Positions 38,901-48,085 of a stretch of DNA of 64,000 nt are shown in pieces. The stretch covers positions 14,127,228 to 14,191,227 of the forward strand of contig NC_084724.1 in the NCBI RefSeq assembly GCF_033807575.1, in the 5' to 3' direction. This stretch comes from Cydia pomonella (Eukaryota > Arthropoda > Insecta > Lepidoptera > Tortricidae). The position numbers and the translations under genes are program-made. Below the pieces are notes generated by a model that saw nothing but the letters and a program-made list of their open reading frames with translations, was not told the DNA's origin and searched no databases. Within the stretch, counting starts at the first letter, position 1, and each line of letters starts with the position of its first letter.

Positions 38901-40664
38901 CGATGGAGACAGGAGGTGGCCATGGGAACTCTGTGATAACAACGCAACCTTATTGTGTTTCGGGTTCTTAGAATTGTCTCGATGAGTATTAGTTGCCTGT
39001 GGAAAGAAAAGTACAGTCAACGATAATAGCTTGTACCAGAAATGACATTTTTGCCAAAAACGTATGTACATGATACTTCCTAATAGCGCCGTTTAGCCTA
39101 TTTTGACAGAATGGTAACTATGGAAGCCTACACTGAGCATGGCCCGACATGCTTTTGGCCTATTTTTACTGAATGTAAAATGAAGGCAACATTAAAAACT
39201 TTACTAACAAACTAATAACTAAAATATTGCAGATCGACTGTAACTTACTTCAAACAGCCGTCTAGATTCGAAACATAATAAAACGATAGCGCTGACCTGA
39301 TGATGACGCCAAAATATATTGGAACTCTTTCATGATCACTACTTAATAGGGATTCCTGGAATTGTGCTCAAATGATTTGGTTTACAAGTAAAATTCTTAT
39401 GCATGGCGTACCATAGCACTTAATTATGTTAAATATCATGGTTTTGACTTGGCGGCGGCAAGTTGCATAGAACGATCCAGTTCGATCTGGGTATAGGTAC
39501 AAACAGCAACACCCTTAACTGTCCATCGGTGGAGCTTATGTCTTTTGTAATAAAGCCCACCGATGGACAGTTAACAGTGTGGGCGTTGGTACATTGGCAC
39601 ATAGCAAAGACATTTTAGTTAATTCACTTTTGAATAAAATATTAAGGATCAAAGTCAAATGCCGTTCTAAAAGTTTTAATCATGTGTCGAAAGATGGCAG
39701 TAATATATGGCTACAAAGTTTTCTTAGACAATACACCTGTATTTCAAATTCACTTTGCACATAGTCACCGAGTATAGGACTCCAGATATGTCTGCGATTA
39801 CAGTTATATTTGAAAGTGTTTGCCAACATGTTCTAGCTGGCGGACATAGCGACGAGCAGGGAGCGGCTGCTGACCATCTCCACCTCCATGATGGGGCTGC
39901 ACAAGAGGGTCCAGTCACTACAGGTACTTCAGGCTGCAAGCTACGTTATTCGATTTAAACTTCACACACATACGTGAGGTGGGTCTGATCTGATGATGCA
40001 GACAGGAGGTGGCCATTGTGATAAAACAACGCAACCTGTGTTAGGGGTTGTTAGAATTGTCTCGATGAGTATTATAAATAAATATTTTATTCACCAAACC
40101 CATACGTGTGGGGTATCTATGGATAGGTCTTCAAAAATGATGTTGAGGTTTCTAATATCATTTTTTTTAAACTGAACAGTTTGCGCGAGAGACACTTCCA
40201 AAGTGGTAAACTGTGTCGTCGTGCCCCCCCCCCCCCCCCCCCTCCCTCTGTAACTTTTAAAATAAGAGAATGATAAAACTAAAAAAAATATATGATGTAC
40301 ATCACCAAGCAAACTTCCACGGAAAATTAGTTTGAACGAGATCTAATAAGTAGTTTAAAAAAAAAAAAAGTTTTGGGGGTTAGAACTGAAACTCAATTTT
40401 TTTTTCATCAAACCCATACGTGTGGGGTATAGGGATAGGTCTTCAAAAATGATATCGCAAGGAAAACGCGCATTTTTGAGCCTTTATATGTTTTCCAAGT
40501 AAAGCTCGGTGTCCCAGATATTGAACCTTTTATTTTTTATAGCAAGTAGTAGGTTGACCTGGCCGTCCTAATGTTTGATTACCTGCGTGCAGGCGCGGGC
40601 GGCTGCCGTGGAGAAAGCTGCGAGAAGCCGCGCCGCCAGCCAGAACAAACCGGCCGCCAGTTAG
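29441..40664 (+). CDS. Pallidin-like protein (BLOC-1 subunit 6), 5 exons
   Basis: Spliced CDS: 29441-29448, 29529-29636, 37618-37705, 39837-39923, 40593-40664; 363 nt, 120 residues plus TAG. All introns are GT-AG and frame is kept throughout. The product is one predicted helical coiled coil, with LSKGIMELYEPPLATINTHL at 16-35, KELTERQEAVHSTLTSERRR at 36-55, LADIATSRERLLTISTSMMG at 69-88 and LHKRVQSLQARAA at 89-101. Spacing and residues resemble human pallidin (LSEGLLSHYLPDLQ, ALQELTQNQ, MLMLHEKTSKLKKRA). Pallidin is a subunit of BLOC-1, which sorts cargo to lysosome-related organelles, such as pigment granules in insects. The family's usual length is about 150-170 residues. Snapin or another short BLOC/BORC coiled-coil subunit is the main alternative. 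Start context GAACAATGG is good. Confidence 0.72.
29529..29636 (+). CDS. Pallidin-like gene, coding exon 2
   Basis: 108 nt encoding residues 3-38 plus two bases of codon 39, followed by GTAAGT. It holds the first helix, GIMELYEPPLATINTHLKEL. Intron 2 is 7.98 kb of mostly transposon sequence. Confidence 0.82.
30851..31469 (-). mobile_element. AGGGTTCCGTA repeat, old reverse copy
   Basis: The plus strand runs CGGCCAAGAGCATGTCGGGC to TGGAACCCT, the reverse layout of subfamily A with many substitutions. Lies in intron 2 of the pallidin-like gene. Confidence 0.7.
31766..32104 (-). pseudogene. LINE ORF2 C-terminal fragment
   Basis: 112 open codons read RREIADIVYLVNIIKGNVDC, NIPSRRLRHFRPI and YRKNSFICRAGMSLN. 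This is the post-RT block of Jockey/RTE-like LINE proteins (RR...D...L..L..G..D.P.LL...F..P.R..R). No RT motifs are present; a 5'-truncated insertion in intron 2. Confidence 0.65.
32870..33606 (+). mobile_element. AGGGTTCCGTA repeat, subfamily A, copy 3
   Basis: Full copy with about 13 GTCT units, T5 at the left and CTCTTGGCCGG before TTTTT at the right. Near-identical to copies 2, 4 and 5, which implies recent spread. Confidence 0.85.
34156..34864 (+). mobile_element. AGGGTTCCGTA repeat, subfamily A, copy 4
   Basis: Full copy with a shorter GTCT array (about 7 units). Only 549 bp separates it from copy 3, in the same orientation. Confidence 0.85.
35327..35464 (+). mobile_element. MITE with ACGTCTGAAAATA termini
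   Basis: GGTCACGTCTGAAAATAACG and CCTATATTTTCAGACGTGC are inverted ends of a 138-bp element, the short empty form of the family at 2106-2555 and of the copy hit by the LOA-like LINE. Confidence 0.7.
35830..37009. mobile_element. Element with ~165-bp terminal inverted repeats
   Basis: Arms 35830-35996 and 36846-37009 start AAGGGTCTAGCAGGCTAAGG and end with the complement, near-identical throughout (for example GTGACGGTTCAAGATAGGGG). The interior is AT-rich, without transposase, and holds a reverse subfamily B element. Probably a non-autonomous long-TIR transposon. Confidence 0.8.
36338..36839 (-). mobile_element. AGGGTTCCGTA repeat, subfamily B, copy 3
   Basis: The plus strand starts CGGCCAAGTGCGAGTCGGAC and ends TTTGGCTACGGAACTCT. 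It lies close to the right arm of the long-TIR element. Confidence 0.8.
37618..37705 (+). CDS. Pallidin-like gene, coding exon 3
   Basis: 88 nt after acceptor TTGTTTCAG and before donor GTGAGT. It encodes ERQEAVHSTLTSERRRLEDL and continues to DAL, in frame from exon 2 and ending in phase 0. Confidence 0.85.
37766..37950. repeat. 185-bp foldback element (TAAGGTAGAA termini)
   Basis: TAAGGTAGAAATACTAGTGC at the left is inverted to GCACTAGTACTTCTACCTTA at the right; the inner arms also pair (CGACGCTGCACTAG, GGGCACTTTAT). In intron 3 of the pallidin-like gene. Confidence 0.8.
38273..38462. repeat. GC-rich 190-bp foldback element
   Basis: GCTGGGTCCACACAGAGCG is inverted to CGCTCTGTGTGGACCCGG, and ACGGCCAGTGTAGACGTG to CACGTCTACACTGGCCGT. 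Short frames on both strands inside it are by-products of the symmetry. Confidence 0.85.
38873..39003 (-). repeat. Interspersed repeat (AACAGGCAACTA family), reverse copy
   Basis: The reverse strand matches 4752-4880 (CAGGCAACTAATACTC, AGACAATTCTAAGAACC). Another reverse fragment is at 39972-40075. Confidence 0.6.
39020..39164 (+). mobile_element. AGGGTTCCGTA repeat, old 3' fragment
   Basis: Only the right end remains: CCTACACTGAGCATGGCCCG, ACATGCTTTTGGCC. Diverged like the copy at 30851-31469. Confidence 0.6.
39515..39574. repeat. 60-bp hairpin
   Basis: TTAACTGTCCATCGGTGG pairs with CCACCGATGGACAGTTAA across an AT-rich loop. A minimal foldback in intron 3. Confidence 0.7.
39630..39760 (+). 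repeat. Fragment of the 58-kb foldback repeat family
   Basis: It shares GGATCAAAGTCAAATG, GTGTCGAAAGATGGCAGTA and ATTTCAAATTCACTTTGC with 3026-3183 and one arm of 58006-58413. It ends just before exon 4 of the pallidin-like gene. Confidence 0.55.
39837..39923 (+). CDS. Pallidin-like gene, coding exon 4
   Basis: 87 nt, exactly 29 codons in phase 0, between acceptor TGTTCTAG and donor GTACTT. It encodes LADIATSRERLLTISTSMMG and LHKRVQSLQ. Confidence 0.85.
40092..40460 (+). mobile_element. AGGGTTCCGTA repeat, subfamily B fragment
   Basis: It contains AACCCATACGTGTGGGGTAT twice, the GCGCGAGAGACACTTCC block and a C19 run. Both ends are missing. In intron 4 of the pallidin-like gene. Confidence 0.65.
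40593..40664 (+). CDS. Pallidin-like gene, coding exon 5 and stop
   Basis: 72 nt after acceptor GCGTGCAG: ARAAAVEKAARSRAASQNKP, then AAS and TAG. The short basic/Ala-rich tail resembles the charged tails of pallidins. No AATAAA signal is evident close downstream. Confidence 0.8.
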   Translation, partial: ARAAAVEKAARSRAASQNKPAAS

Positions 40665-40780
40665 TAGCGGATACACACCCGACATAAACAATACTTACAC
40701 GTGCGGACCAAAGGAACATTCCTATACCTACATTTAGAGACTAGAAAACATGAAAAAACCTAGAATAGGTGACGGTTCAG

Positions 40781-41091
40781 ACTTCTTTTTCGGAAGGAAT
40801 CTTAGCCAACATGATCTCAGCGACATCTATTGGCTCGAATATTGATTTGCAGAACAATAACATCTTTTGACAAACGCTCAGTTGGTAAAACAGACTACTT
40901 CTAGAACAACTGATGAGAATGTTGTCAAGATTGGGAAGAGACACGCCGCAGATGGCGGCTGCAGACCCTAAGATTAAGAAGAAAGCCATCAGAGAAGCAG
41001 ATGAAGCACAGGAAGCCGTTGGCGTCATCCAGCAAGCCCTGTATCCACCGATCACAACAATGATACTAGACGGCTGTCAACGCAACGGGTA
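40781..41091 (+). other. Unrecognised coding-like segment with two stops
   Basis: One frame reads TSFSEGILANMISATSIGSN and on to NIF, stop, QTLSW, stop, then about 66 open codons including LLLEQLMRMLSRLGRDTPQM, KIKKKAIREADEAQEAVGVI and QQALYPPITTMILDGCQRNG before TAA. The last part has amphipathic, protein-like composition, and GTAAGA overlaps its end as a possible donor. I do not recognise the family. It could be a pseudogene, a transposon piece, an exon of another gene or 3' UTR of the pallidin-like gene. Confidence 0.3.
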
Positions 41092-41413
41092 AGAACTGCA
41101 ATCAACATGTCAAGCGGAGCTGTGTGTCTCTGCTATCGATGTGAATACGCAGCAAAGAGCAAAACTGATTCTATAAGGTATGCTTAGAATAGATTAGAAA
41201 TGTTCACACGCGTGCTGTGGTTGGAATCCATTAAACCCCTTATATATGTATGGGAAATTTTATTGATGAGTTAAGCTATCAGTCACTGCAGCAAACGTGT
41301 TGAAATAATACATGCAATCTTGAAAGCCTGCATTAAAATGGCCAGGAATGTAAATTTATACATACAAAAACCATTTTTTTGTAAACAAATCATAAAATCT
41401 TTTTGGAACGTTT

Positions 41414-41645
41414 AAAATAGTACATTACGATACAAGTGCGAAAAATAGGAAATTCGAAACGAGTGGCGATAAATTAAAACACGACCGAAGGGAGTGTTTT
41501 AAATCGACACGAGTTGCGAATTACCTATTCGCACATGTATCGTACAACGTTTTACAGTACATATGGCCCTTTAAATGTTCGACACAGTAACGTAATATGC
41601 TACTTCTCGCACTAGTGCTATAAAGTAGCCCCATATGTACTGTAA
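41414..41645 (+). repeat. 232-bp repeat, left inverted copy
   Basis: It runs AAAATAGTACATTACGATAC to CCCCATATGTACTGTAA. An almost identical inverted copy is at 43266-43497 and a decayed one near 58440-58555. Confidence 0.9.
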
Positions 41646-41765
41646 ATGAGATTATTATGGTAAGTTTACATTTTAGGCTATTAACATAATATTTTAGACA
41701 AACGAATTCTCCAATTGTATGCTCTTATATGTAAAAGTCAACCGTTACGGTTGAGCAATGATTAT

Positions 41766-42192
41766 ACACCGTGGGCCAATTAAACCCGACAGATTTTAAC
41801 CACGCATTCCTGAGGTCATAAGGAGCAAAAAATATTACATGAGTTTTGGCCAAATTGCGTTTTCTGCACACGACGTTATTTATTTTTACACCTTGGTGAA
41901 AAAAAAACATTACAACGAATAAGTAAAGTTTTTTTTTTACAGACGAAAATTGCGAGTTTACTTTAAAACTTTAATATCTGTCAGTACCTATGTCTAAACC
42001 AAGTCACATAGTGGCAGCGTCACAGCTAAAAAGGCGTTTTAGACTAAGTTATAAAAGAAACAAATTTTCACAGAAATTGTCATTATCTCTAAAACAAGAC
42101 CGATTTCAGAAAACATTGTATAACATTTTAGTCTCTAAATGCGGTCAAGAATACACTTTTGAAATCTGTCGGGTTTAATTGGCCCACGGTGT
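41766..42192 (+). mobile_element. MITE with ACACCGTGGGCC termini, copy 2
   Basis: Perfect ACACCGTGGGCCAATTAAAC inverted ends and TA flanks, about 50 bp shorter than copy 1 at 8011. The interior frame KPSHIVAASQLKRRFRLSYK is shared by both copies but has no recognised domain. Confidence 0.85.
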
Positions 42193-42282
42193 ATATGTTA
42201 TACCATACATTATTAACTTGCTTGTATAGTATATAGCTACGTCTGAATTATGTTTAAATCGAGAGTAAATAATAGCTGTAGC

Positions 42283-43005
42283 TGAGAATATTCGTGCAAT
42301 ATATAAAATGTACCATAGAGACACACTTAGAGATAAGTTTAAGGACATTAACATAATGACAGTACACTGTCAATATATTTATGAGAATATTCTGTATGTA
42401 CATAAAAACATTGCCAGTTTTAAGAAAAACTGTGAAATACATAATATTAATACTAGAAATAAGCATAAGCTCGCAGTGCCCTTCACTAGGCTCCATAAAA
42501 TTAAGAAATCATTCATGGGTAATTGTGTAAGATTTTACAATAAACTTCCTAATATTATAACTGAATTGTCTGTTAGTAAATTTAAAAATTATGTAAAACG
42601 TAAGCTTATCTCTAAAGCCTATTATAGCACACAAGACTACATGAATGATGAAACACCGTGGGATTAAGTGTGATTGTAAAGAATGAATTATTTATTGTTA
42701 TGTTATTAATGATGAAATTGATAATTCAATGTATATATATACCGTATTTTTTGACATTTAGATTTTATTCTAGAAAGGTTCTAGACTAGTATTTTTATAC
42801 AATTTTGATGTATGACGATCTTTTTATGAAATTCTTATTATTAAGTTTACCATATCTATAATAGTTCAATGTTTTTTTTAGAACAATAATAACTGCATCA
42901 ATAAATTGCTCTGATATTTAGATTAAGATGATATTTGTAAAATTTGACGATTTAAAAGTGCTTGTTGCTAGGCCTATTTGAATAAAGAATATTTTGATTT
43001 TTGTT
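42283..43005 (+). mobile_element. Jockey/CR1-like LINE, 5'-truncated 3' end
   Basis: It starts inside the RT C-terminus (IRAIYKMYHRDTLRDKFKDI) and keeps about 120 open codons, including NTRNKHKLAVPFTRLHKIKK and FYNKLPNIITELSVSKFKNY, ending DETPWD. A 340-bp 3' UTR follows, ending GGCCTATTTGAATAAAGAAT then a T-rich tail. Near-identical to 60810-61779. Confidence 0.8.
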
Positions 43006-43265
43006 TTTTTTTTTTTTTTTGAATACCGCGTTTAATGTAATCTTGCGTCTATATTTATAGTGAACATATGATTTAAAGATAAAGATAGTTTATTATTCAA
43101 GTAAGTAAGCATATTACAATGCGCTTATGAACGTCAAATATAGCTACACCGGCTCTAGCCCTACACCTCTGACCCGAGAAGATTCAAATCCCTCCTGAAT
43201 GGAGGGTATCCCAATATGGGACCGGCAAGAAACTTGGTGGTAACACATCTTTTCAAAACATTACA

Positions 43266-43497
43266 TTACAGTACATATGGGGCTACTTTATAGCACTAGT
43301 GCGAGAAGTAGCATATTACGTTACTGTGTCGAACATTTAAAGGGCCATATGTACTGTAAAACGTTGTACGATACATGTGCGAATAGGTAATTCGCAACTC
43401 GTGTCAATTTAAAACACTCCCTTCGGTCGTGTTTTAATTTATCGCCACTCGTTTCGAATTTCCTATTTTTCGCACTTGTATCGTAATGTACTATTTT
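43266..43497 (-). repeat. 232-bp repeat, right inverted copy
   Basis: Reverse complement of 41414-41645 with about one mismatch. It ends 16 bp before the truncated LOA-like fragment. Confidence 0.9.
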
Positions 43498-43513
43498 ATA
43501 ACTAACATGCATC

Positions 43514-44518
43514 TTATATAAGGTTGTTAACGACTAGGTTCCACAACAGAGGTGATCCTTGGGGGCATCCTCGCACCACCGCTACGGCCTGCGGTTGACC
43601 TGCATACCTTGTAGTCCTTTTGTTTAGCATGTTCATGATCCACTTTGTTAGTCCGGGTTCCGCACCGTGGCTTTCCAAGGCGTTCCCTATAGGTACTGGT
43701 AAAGTGGGTCTTGTCAAAAGCGCCCTCGATGTCAATGAAAGTGCCGAGGCACAGTTCCTTGTCATGGATGGCTCTCTCAATGCGGCTTACAACCATGTGT
43801 AGAGCCGACTCTGTGGATTTACCTGAGCTGTACGCGTGCTGGTTGTTGTGCATCGGTATGTTCTTCAGCATTCGATCCCTCAGATCTCTGTCACACAGTT
43901 TTTCCAGTGTTTTCAGTAGGAATGATGTGAGACTGATGAGCCTGAAGGATTTGGCAGCTGTGTAGTCATTCTTACCAGGTTTTGGTATGAAAATCACGTT
44001 CACTTCCCTCCATCTCCTGGGCACGTACCCCCAGGCTAGGCAGGCTGCCATGATGTCGGTCAGGATTTCCTGGATGAGTCCTAGACCCCACTGTAGGAGA
44101 GCAGGGAAGATCCCATCCGGACCAGCCGCCTTGTAGGGATGGAAGCTGTCTATGGCCCACCTGAGTTTCTCGGCGGTGACGATCCTGTGCGCCATTTGCC
44201 AGTTGTTGTCTGTTGTGCTGTATTCCTCATCCTGCTGGCCTTCATCGGCGAGACTTACGCATCCCGGAAAATGGGTTTCCAGGAGGAGGCGCTGGTTCTC
44301 TGCAGGGGAGGATGTGTATGTGCCGTCGGGTTTCCGCAGTGAGCCCAGTTGTGATGTGGGCTTCTGCGCTAAGGTTTTTCTTACCCGGTTGGCGTGGTCT
44401 AGTGTTTCGATGCTGCTGCAGAAGTTCCTCCATGATAGGGATCTCCAATACCCCAGTCTTTTTTAGGGTTCCGTAGCCAAATGGCATAAAACGGAACCCT
44501 TATAGTTTCGCCATGTCC

Positions 44519-44561
<43 letters not shown>

Positions 44562-46020
44562 CGAGGCTTTGCTCCGTGGTCGTTAGTGCTAGAAAGCTGA
44601 AATTTGGCATGGATATATAAATCAATAAAGCCGACAAAGTCGTACAATAAAATCTAAAAATTTAATTTTTTTTAGGGTACCTCCCCTACACGTAAAGTGG
44701 GGGTGAAATTTTTTTTTCGCTTCAACCCTAGAGTGTGGGGTATCGTTGGAAAGGTCTTTCAAAACTAATAGGGGTTTTCAAGAAACATTTTTTGATAAAG
44801 TGAATATATTCGGAGATAATCGCTCCGAAAGAAAAAAAATATGTGTCCCCCCCCCCTCTAACTTTTGAACCATAAGTCCAAAAAATATGAAAAAAATCGT
44901 GGAAGTAGAGCTTAAGAAAGACATTAAATGAAAACTATAGCGGACATGATCAGTTTAGCTGTTTTTGAGTTATCGCAAAAAGTTTTCCCTTCATAGTAAA
45001 AAGACTTACTTTAATTAGGTACTGATTATGCAAATTTGCCTATTTGTTTAACTCAGGTGAAAGGTACCGTTTCATCCCTTGGTTAACAATTTACTATACT
45101 TTAAGCTCCAGTTTAGCTTATTGTGACGGAAGAGTAACTACGGAACCCTACACTGAGCGTGGCCCGACATGCTCTTGGCCGGTTTTTTGTACTTAGCCTT
45201 GGCTTCAAAGTAGTTATCCCAGTCCACTTCGGCCGTTGTGTTCATGGCCCTGTTGAAGAGTCTCCTGGTTTTCCGCCGGAGTCTCCAGTTCTGAACCCCA
45301 CCACTGGTGACCCGTTATGGCCGTCCTTGACGGTGGGTTTAAGGGGAACGCCTTGTGGTAGCTGTTTACTAGGGCATCAGTTAAGTTGTTTACCTGCTGT
45401 TCTATTTGAGTCGGTTCCCGAAGGTCAACCCTCGGAGGAAGCAGGTCGAGGCTTTCACCTAGTATTTTCTTAAAAGTGGCTCGGTCCGTTTTCCTAGGAT
45501 TCCTTCGGGCGATTGGTGTGTCACTAGATGCTAGTAGATTGAAGCGGATCCATCTATGGTCTGAGCAGGAGGCCTCCTGAGAGACGTGCCATCCCATAAC
45601 AAGTTCACTGATCTCCTCCGACGCCAGAGTCAGGTCTATAATCGTCCTGCATCGTTTGTTAACAAATGTTGGTTCGGCGCCTACATTTAGGATGTTTAGG
45701 TTAGTAGTCACAAGATATTCAACAAGTGTCTTACCTCTGTTGTTACTAGTCTCCATTCCCCACAGCGGGTGGTGTGCGTTGGAGTCGGCCCCGATGATTA
45801 TCGTGAGGCCTGCTCCCTCGCAGTGGCTGACCAGTCGTTGTAGTTCCGCAGGCGGCGGTTCGTCCTCTCCAGGCATGTACGCCGAGGCAAGGACTAGGTC
45901 GCAACAGCCTGTTGGCAATGGAACTTGTAGTTTAATCGCACACAGATCTCTGGAACAGAATTCAGTGAGCGGTTGTGCAGTAATATTGTTAGTAGTTAGG
46001 ATACATGCCCTGACACCTGA
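43514..46020 (-). pseudogene. LOA-like LINE ORF2 fragment (endonuclease and part of RT)
   Basis: Same family as the ORF2 at 22319-26011. The endonuclease part, 46013-45214, reads TAQPLTEFCSRDLCAIKL, ADSNAHHPLWGMETSNNRG and CSDHRWIRFNLLA. The RT part, 44460-43514, reads AAGPDGIFPALLQWG, VIFIPKPGKNDY, GTFIDIEGAFDKTHF and RGCPQGS, then stops abruptly at WNLVVNNLI. Frameshifts and a subfamily A insertion (44465-45182) break it. The first ~64 residues and everything after the PQG motif are missing, so both ends are truncated. It is joined directly to R2-like sequence at 46020. Confidence 0.88.
44465..45182 (+). mobile_element. AGGGTTCCGTA repeat, subfamily A, copy 5, inside a LINE
   Basis: A clean insertion into the codons for Lys-Tyr-Lys-Lys of the LOA-like fragment. 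Both flanks are T6 (A6 on the LINE strand), and removing the element restores the LINE frame. This gives the element boundaries: AGGGTTCCGTAG on the left, CTCTTGGCCGG on the right. Confidence 0.92.
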
Positions 46021-47494
46021 TTAATGTACTTTCCACCGATCTTAAAAGTCTTCTCAGTGAGGTATTTGTGTTTCTTGACATGGCAATTGGGCACCATCGA
46101 GAGCACGGAACATTTAGAACGGTTCAACGTGAGACCCATCATCTTTCCAACCCTATCAACACAATCCAAGGATTCCTGCAACCCCACCTTTGAGCCTGCT
46201 ACCAGGACGAGGTCATCGGCATAGGCCAGAGCGGAAACACGTTCCCCCTCTAACCTGTACCCTACTTCTCCGGGCAGGGCAGCAAGAATAACGTCCAAGG
46301 CCATGTTGAAAAGAATTGGAGATAACGGATCCCCCTGACGATCCCCGCGTCCTACGATCACAGGAAGGTTAGACTCACCATTCACAACAAGCGTAGTGCT
46401 CGCCGTTCTATAAAGTCCAGCTATATAGGAACAAAAAGGCCCAGGTAATCCCCTCGCCTTCAGCAAATCACACAATGCCGCATGCGACACCGTATCAAAA
46501 GCTTTAGCGAAGTCTAGGACTGCCACATGACACTCTTTGAGTCTCTTCCTGCAATCCCCCAACACTGCGTCAAGCACGGCCGTGTTCTCCAACGACCCAT
46601 CGGCCGATACGAAGCCACGCGATCCGGAGGACAGCAAGCTAACAATCTTTTTGCCAGGAGCGCATGCATGTGCCGGAGGGGCACAGACGCAATCAAGATT
46701 GGTCTATACTCCCCCGGCCCAGCCGGCGCATCCGTCTTCGGTACAAAGATTGATCTGCACTGCCGTAGCAGACGGGATCTCTCCCTTCGCCATCCAAGCA
46801 TTGAACAATTCCGCCTTATGGGCCACTGAAACTGACCTCCATTCCTCAGCACGAATTCCGTCTGGGCCTGGGGCCGTGTTGAAGTCGATGCGAGACGCTT
46901 TCACTTCCTCTGGAGTGAAAGGCGCCCACAGCTGAGAGGTCGCGCTCGTCCTCCGGCAGCCACTGCCCGACGTCAGTCAGCCGGAGCCTTCGGTGTGGGA
47001 GCGGGCGCTTCCGACGCCTTCTCCAAGAGAGGACGCCAGTGAGGTTCCAACTCCGAGAGCCGATGCGAGACACGCCGGCACGCTCCATCAATAATCTCAG
47101 CCGCTGCACGACTTCTACACTTGCGGTACAGTTCCTGCATCCTCGCGTACTCTGCTCTCCGCTTGTTCCGATTTGACACCCGCACAGTCTCAGTGCCGTT
47201 GTCACTCTCAATCAGATTTCGACGCCGCCCCGCAGTCCTTCGCTCGGAACCTTTCTTAGCCGTCCTAGAAGCCGCCCTTTGCAGGAGCCCGGCTAACACT
47301 TCGGCCGCGCTCGGTCCAGAGTGGGTGTTCGCAGGATGCTCATTAGCGGCCGGTGGCGATTCAAGCGGTACATCCGGCAAGACCTCATGTTCTGTTTCAA
47401 CCTGAAGAACAGGAGCCTCCTGGCACTCGGCGAGGTACGTTTGTACCAGCGCCTTGTACTGCGGATTCTTCCTTCGACCCTTTATGGCCTCCAA
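46021..47494 (-). pseudogene. R2-clade retrotransposon, linker and RT part, frameshifted
   Basis: From 47494 downwards the frame continues the N-terminal part at 53754-53073: EAIKGRRKNPQYKALVQTYL, SAAEVLAGLLQRAASRTAKK, up to a stop at 46973. RT motifs follow in shifting frames: FNTAPGPDGIRAEEW (near 46880), FVPKTDAPAGPGEYRPILIA (near 46740), then 46637-46021 with RGFVSADGSLENTAVLDAVL, AVLDFAKAFDTVSH, GRGDRQGDPLSPILFNMALD and the catalytic ALAYADDLVLVA. These are hallmarks of the R2 clade. It ends after FKIGGKYIN, where LOA-like sequence begins, so the thumb and the restriction-like endonuclease are absent. Nonfunctional. Confidence 0.9.
47164..47494 (-). repeat. 331-bp direct repeat, left copy (probable long target-site duplication)
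   Basis: R2-like coding sequence (VRVSNRN back to EAIKGRR on the minus strand) repeated in the same orientation at 53073-53403 with about five substitutions and no indels. It abuts the 5' end of the R1-like element exactly. Confidence 0.92.
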
Positions 47495-48085
47495 CTCGGC
47501 GTCGCTCTCTCGCGGCGTGCGGACGTGTGCGGAGCTGCGCTCTGCGTCGAAAATTTTAATTTTCGGATTTTCGTGGATTTTCTTTGTTTTTCCTTATTGC
47601 GTTATTTGTACTTTGTTTTCTTAGTGGTTTTTTTGCTATTTATACAGTGAATTGGTGCCACACGGATAAGGATTGAGAGGATTGAACATTTCTTGTAACG
47701 GTAAGGGCGGGGGACGTTTAATCGTCGATCCCCGCTTTACTGCAAAGGTCAGTCAAATTAATTCTTATTTATATCATAGTGTTAGCGTTCCTAAGCCTCA
47801 ATTAAGTCATTTTATTAACAATTGCCTAGTTTAATAAACACGTGTTTTGAGGTTAGGACCGCGTGCGCTTTGAGGTTAGGCACGTGGTCGCGTGACGTTC
47901 GGCTGACAGCTGTCACTGTCACAAGTGACAGCCGTTCCGCTTGACGGGTGCTTGGTTTCTCGGTGTAGTGTTTGGACGTCTGTCACCTGTCAGTTGTGTT
48001 TACATTTGGCAGGTGTTTTATTTTTCTATAGCCATATATACGAGAACCGGTGTTTGAGGACGTTTACTCTGCTCGAGTTTTTGAA

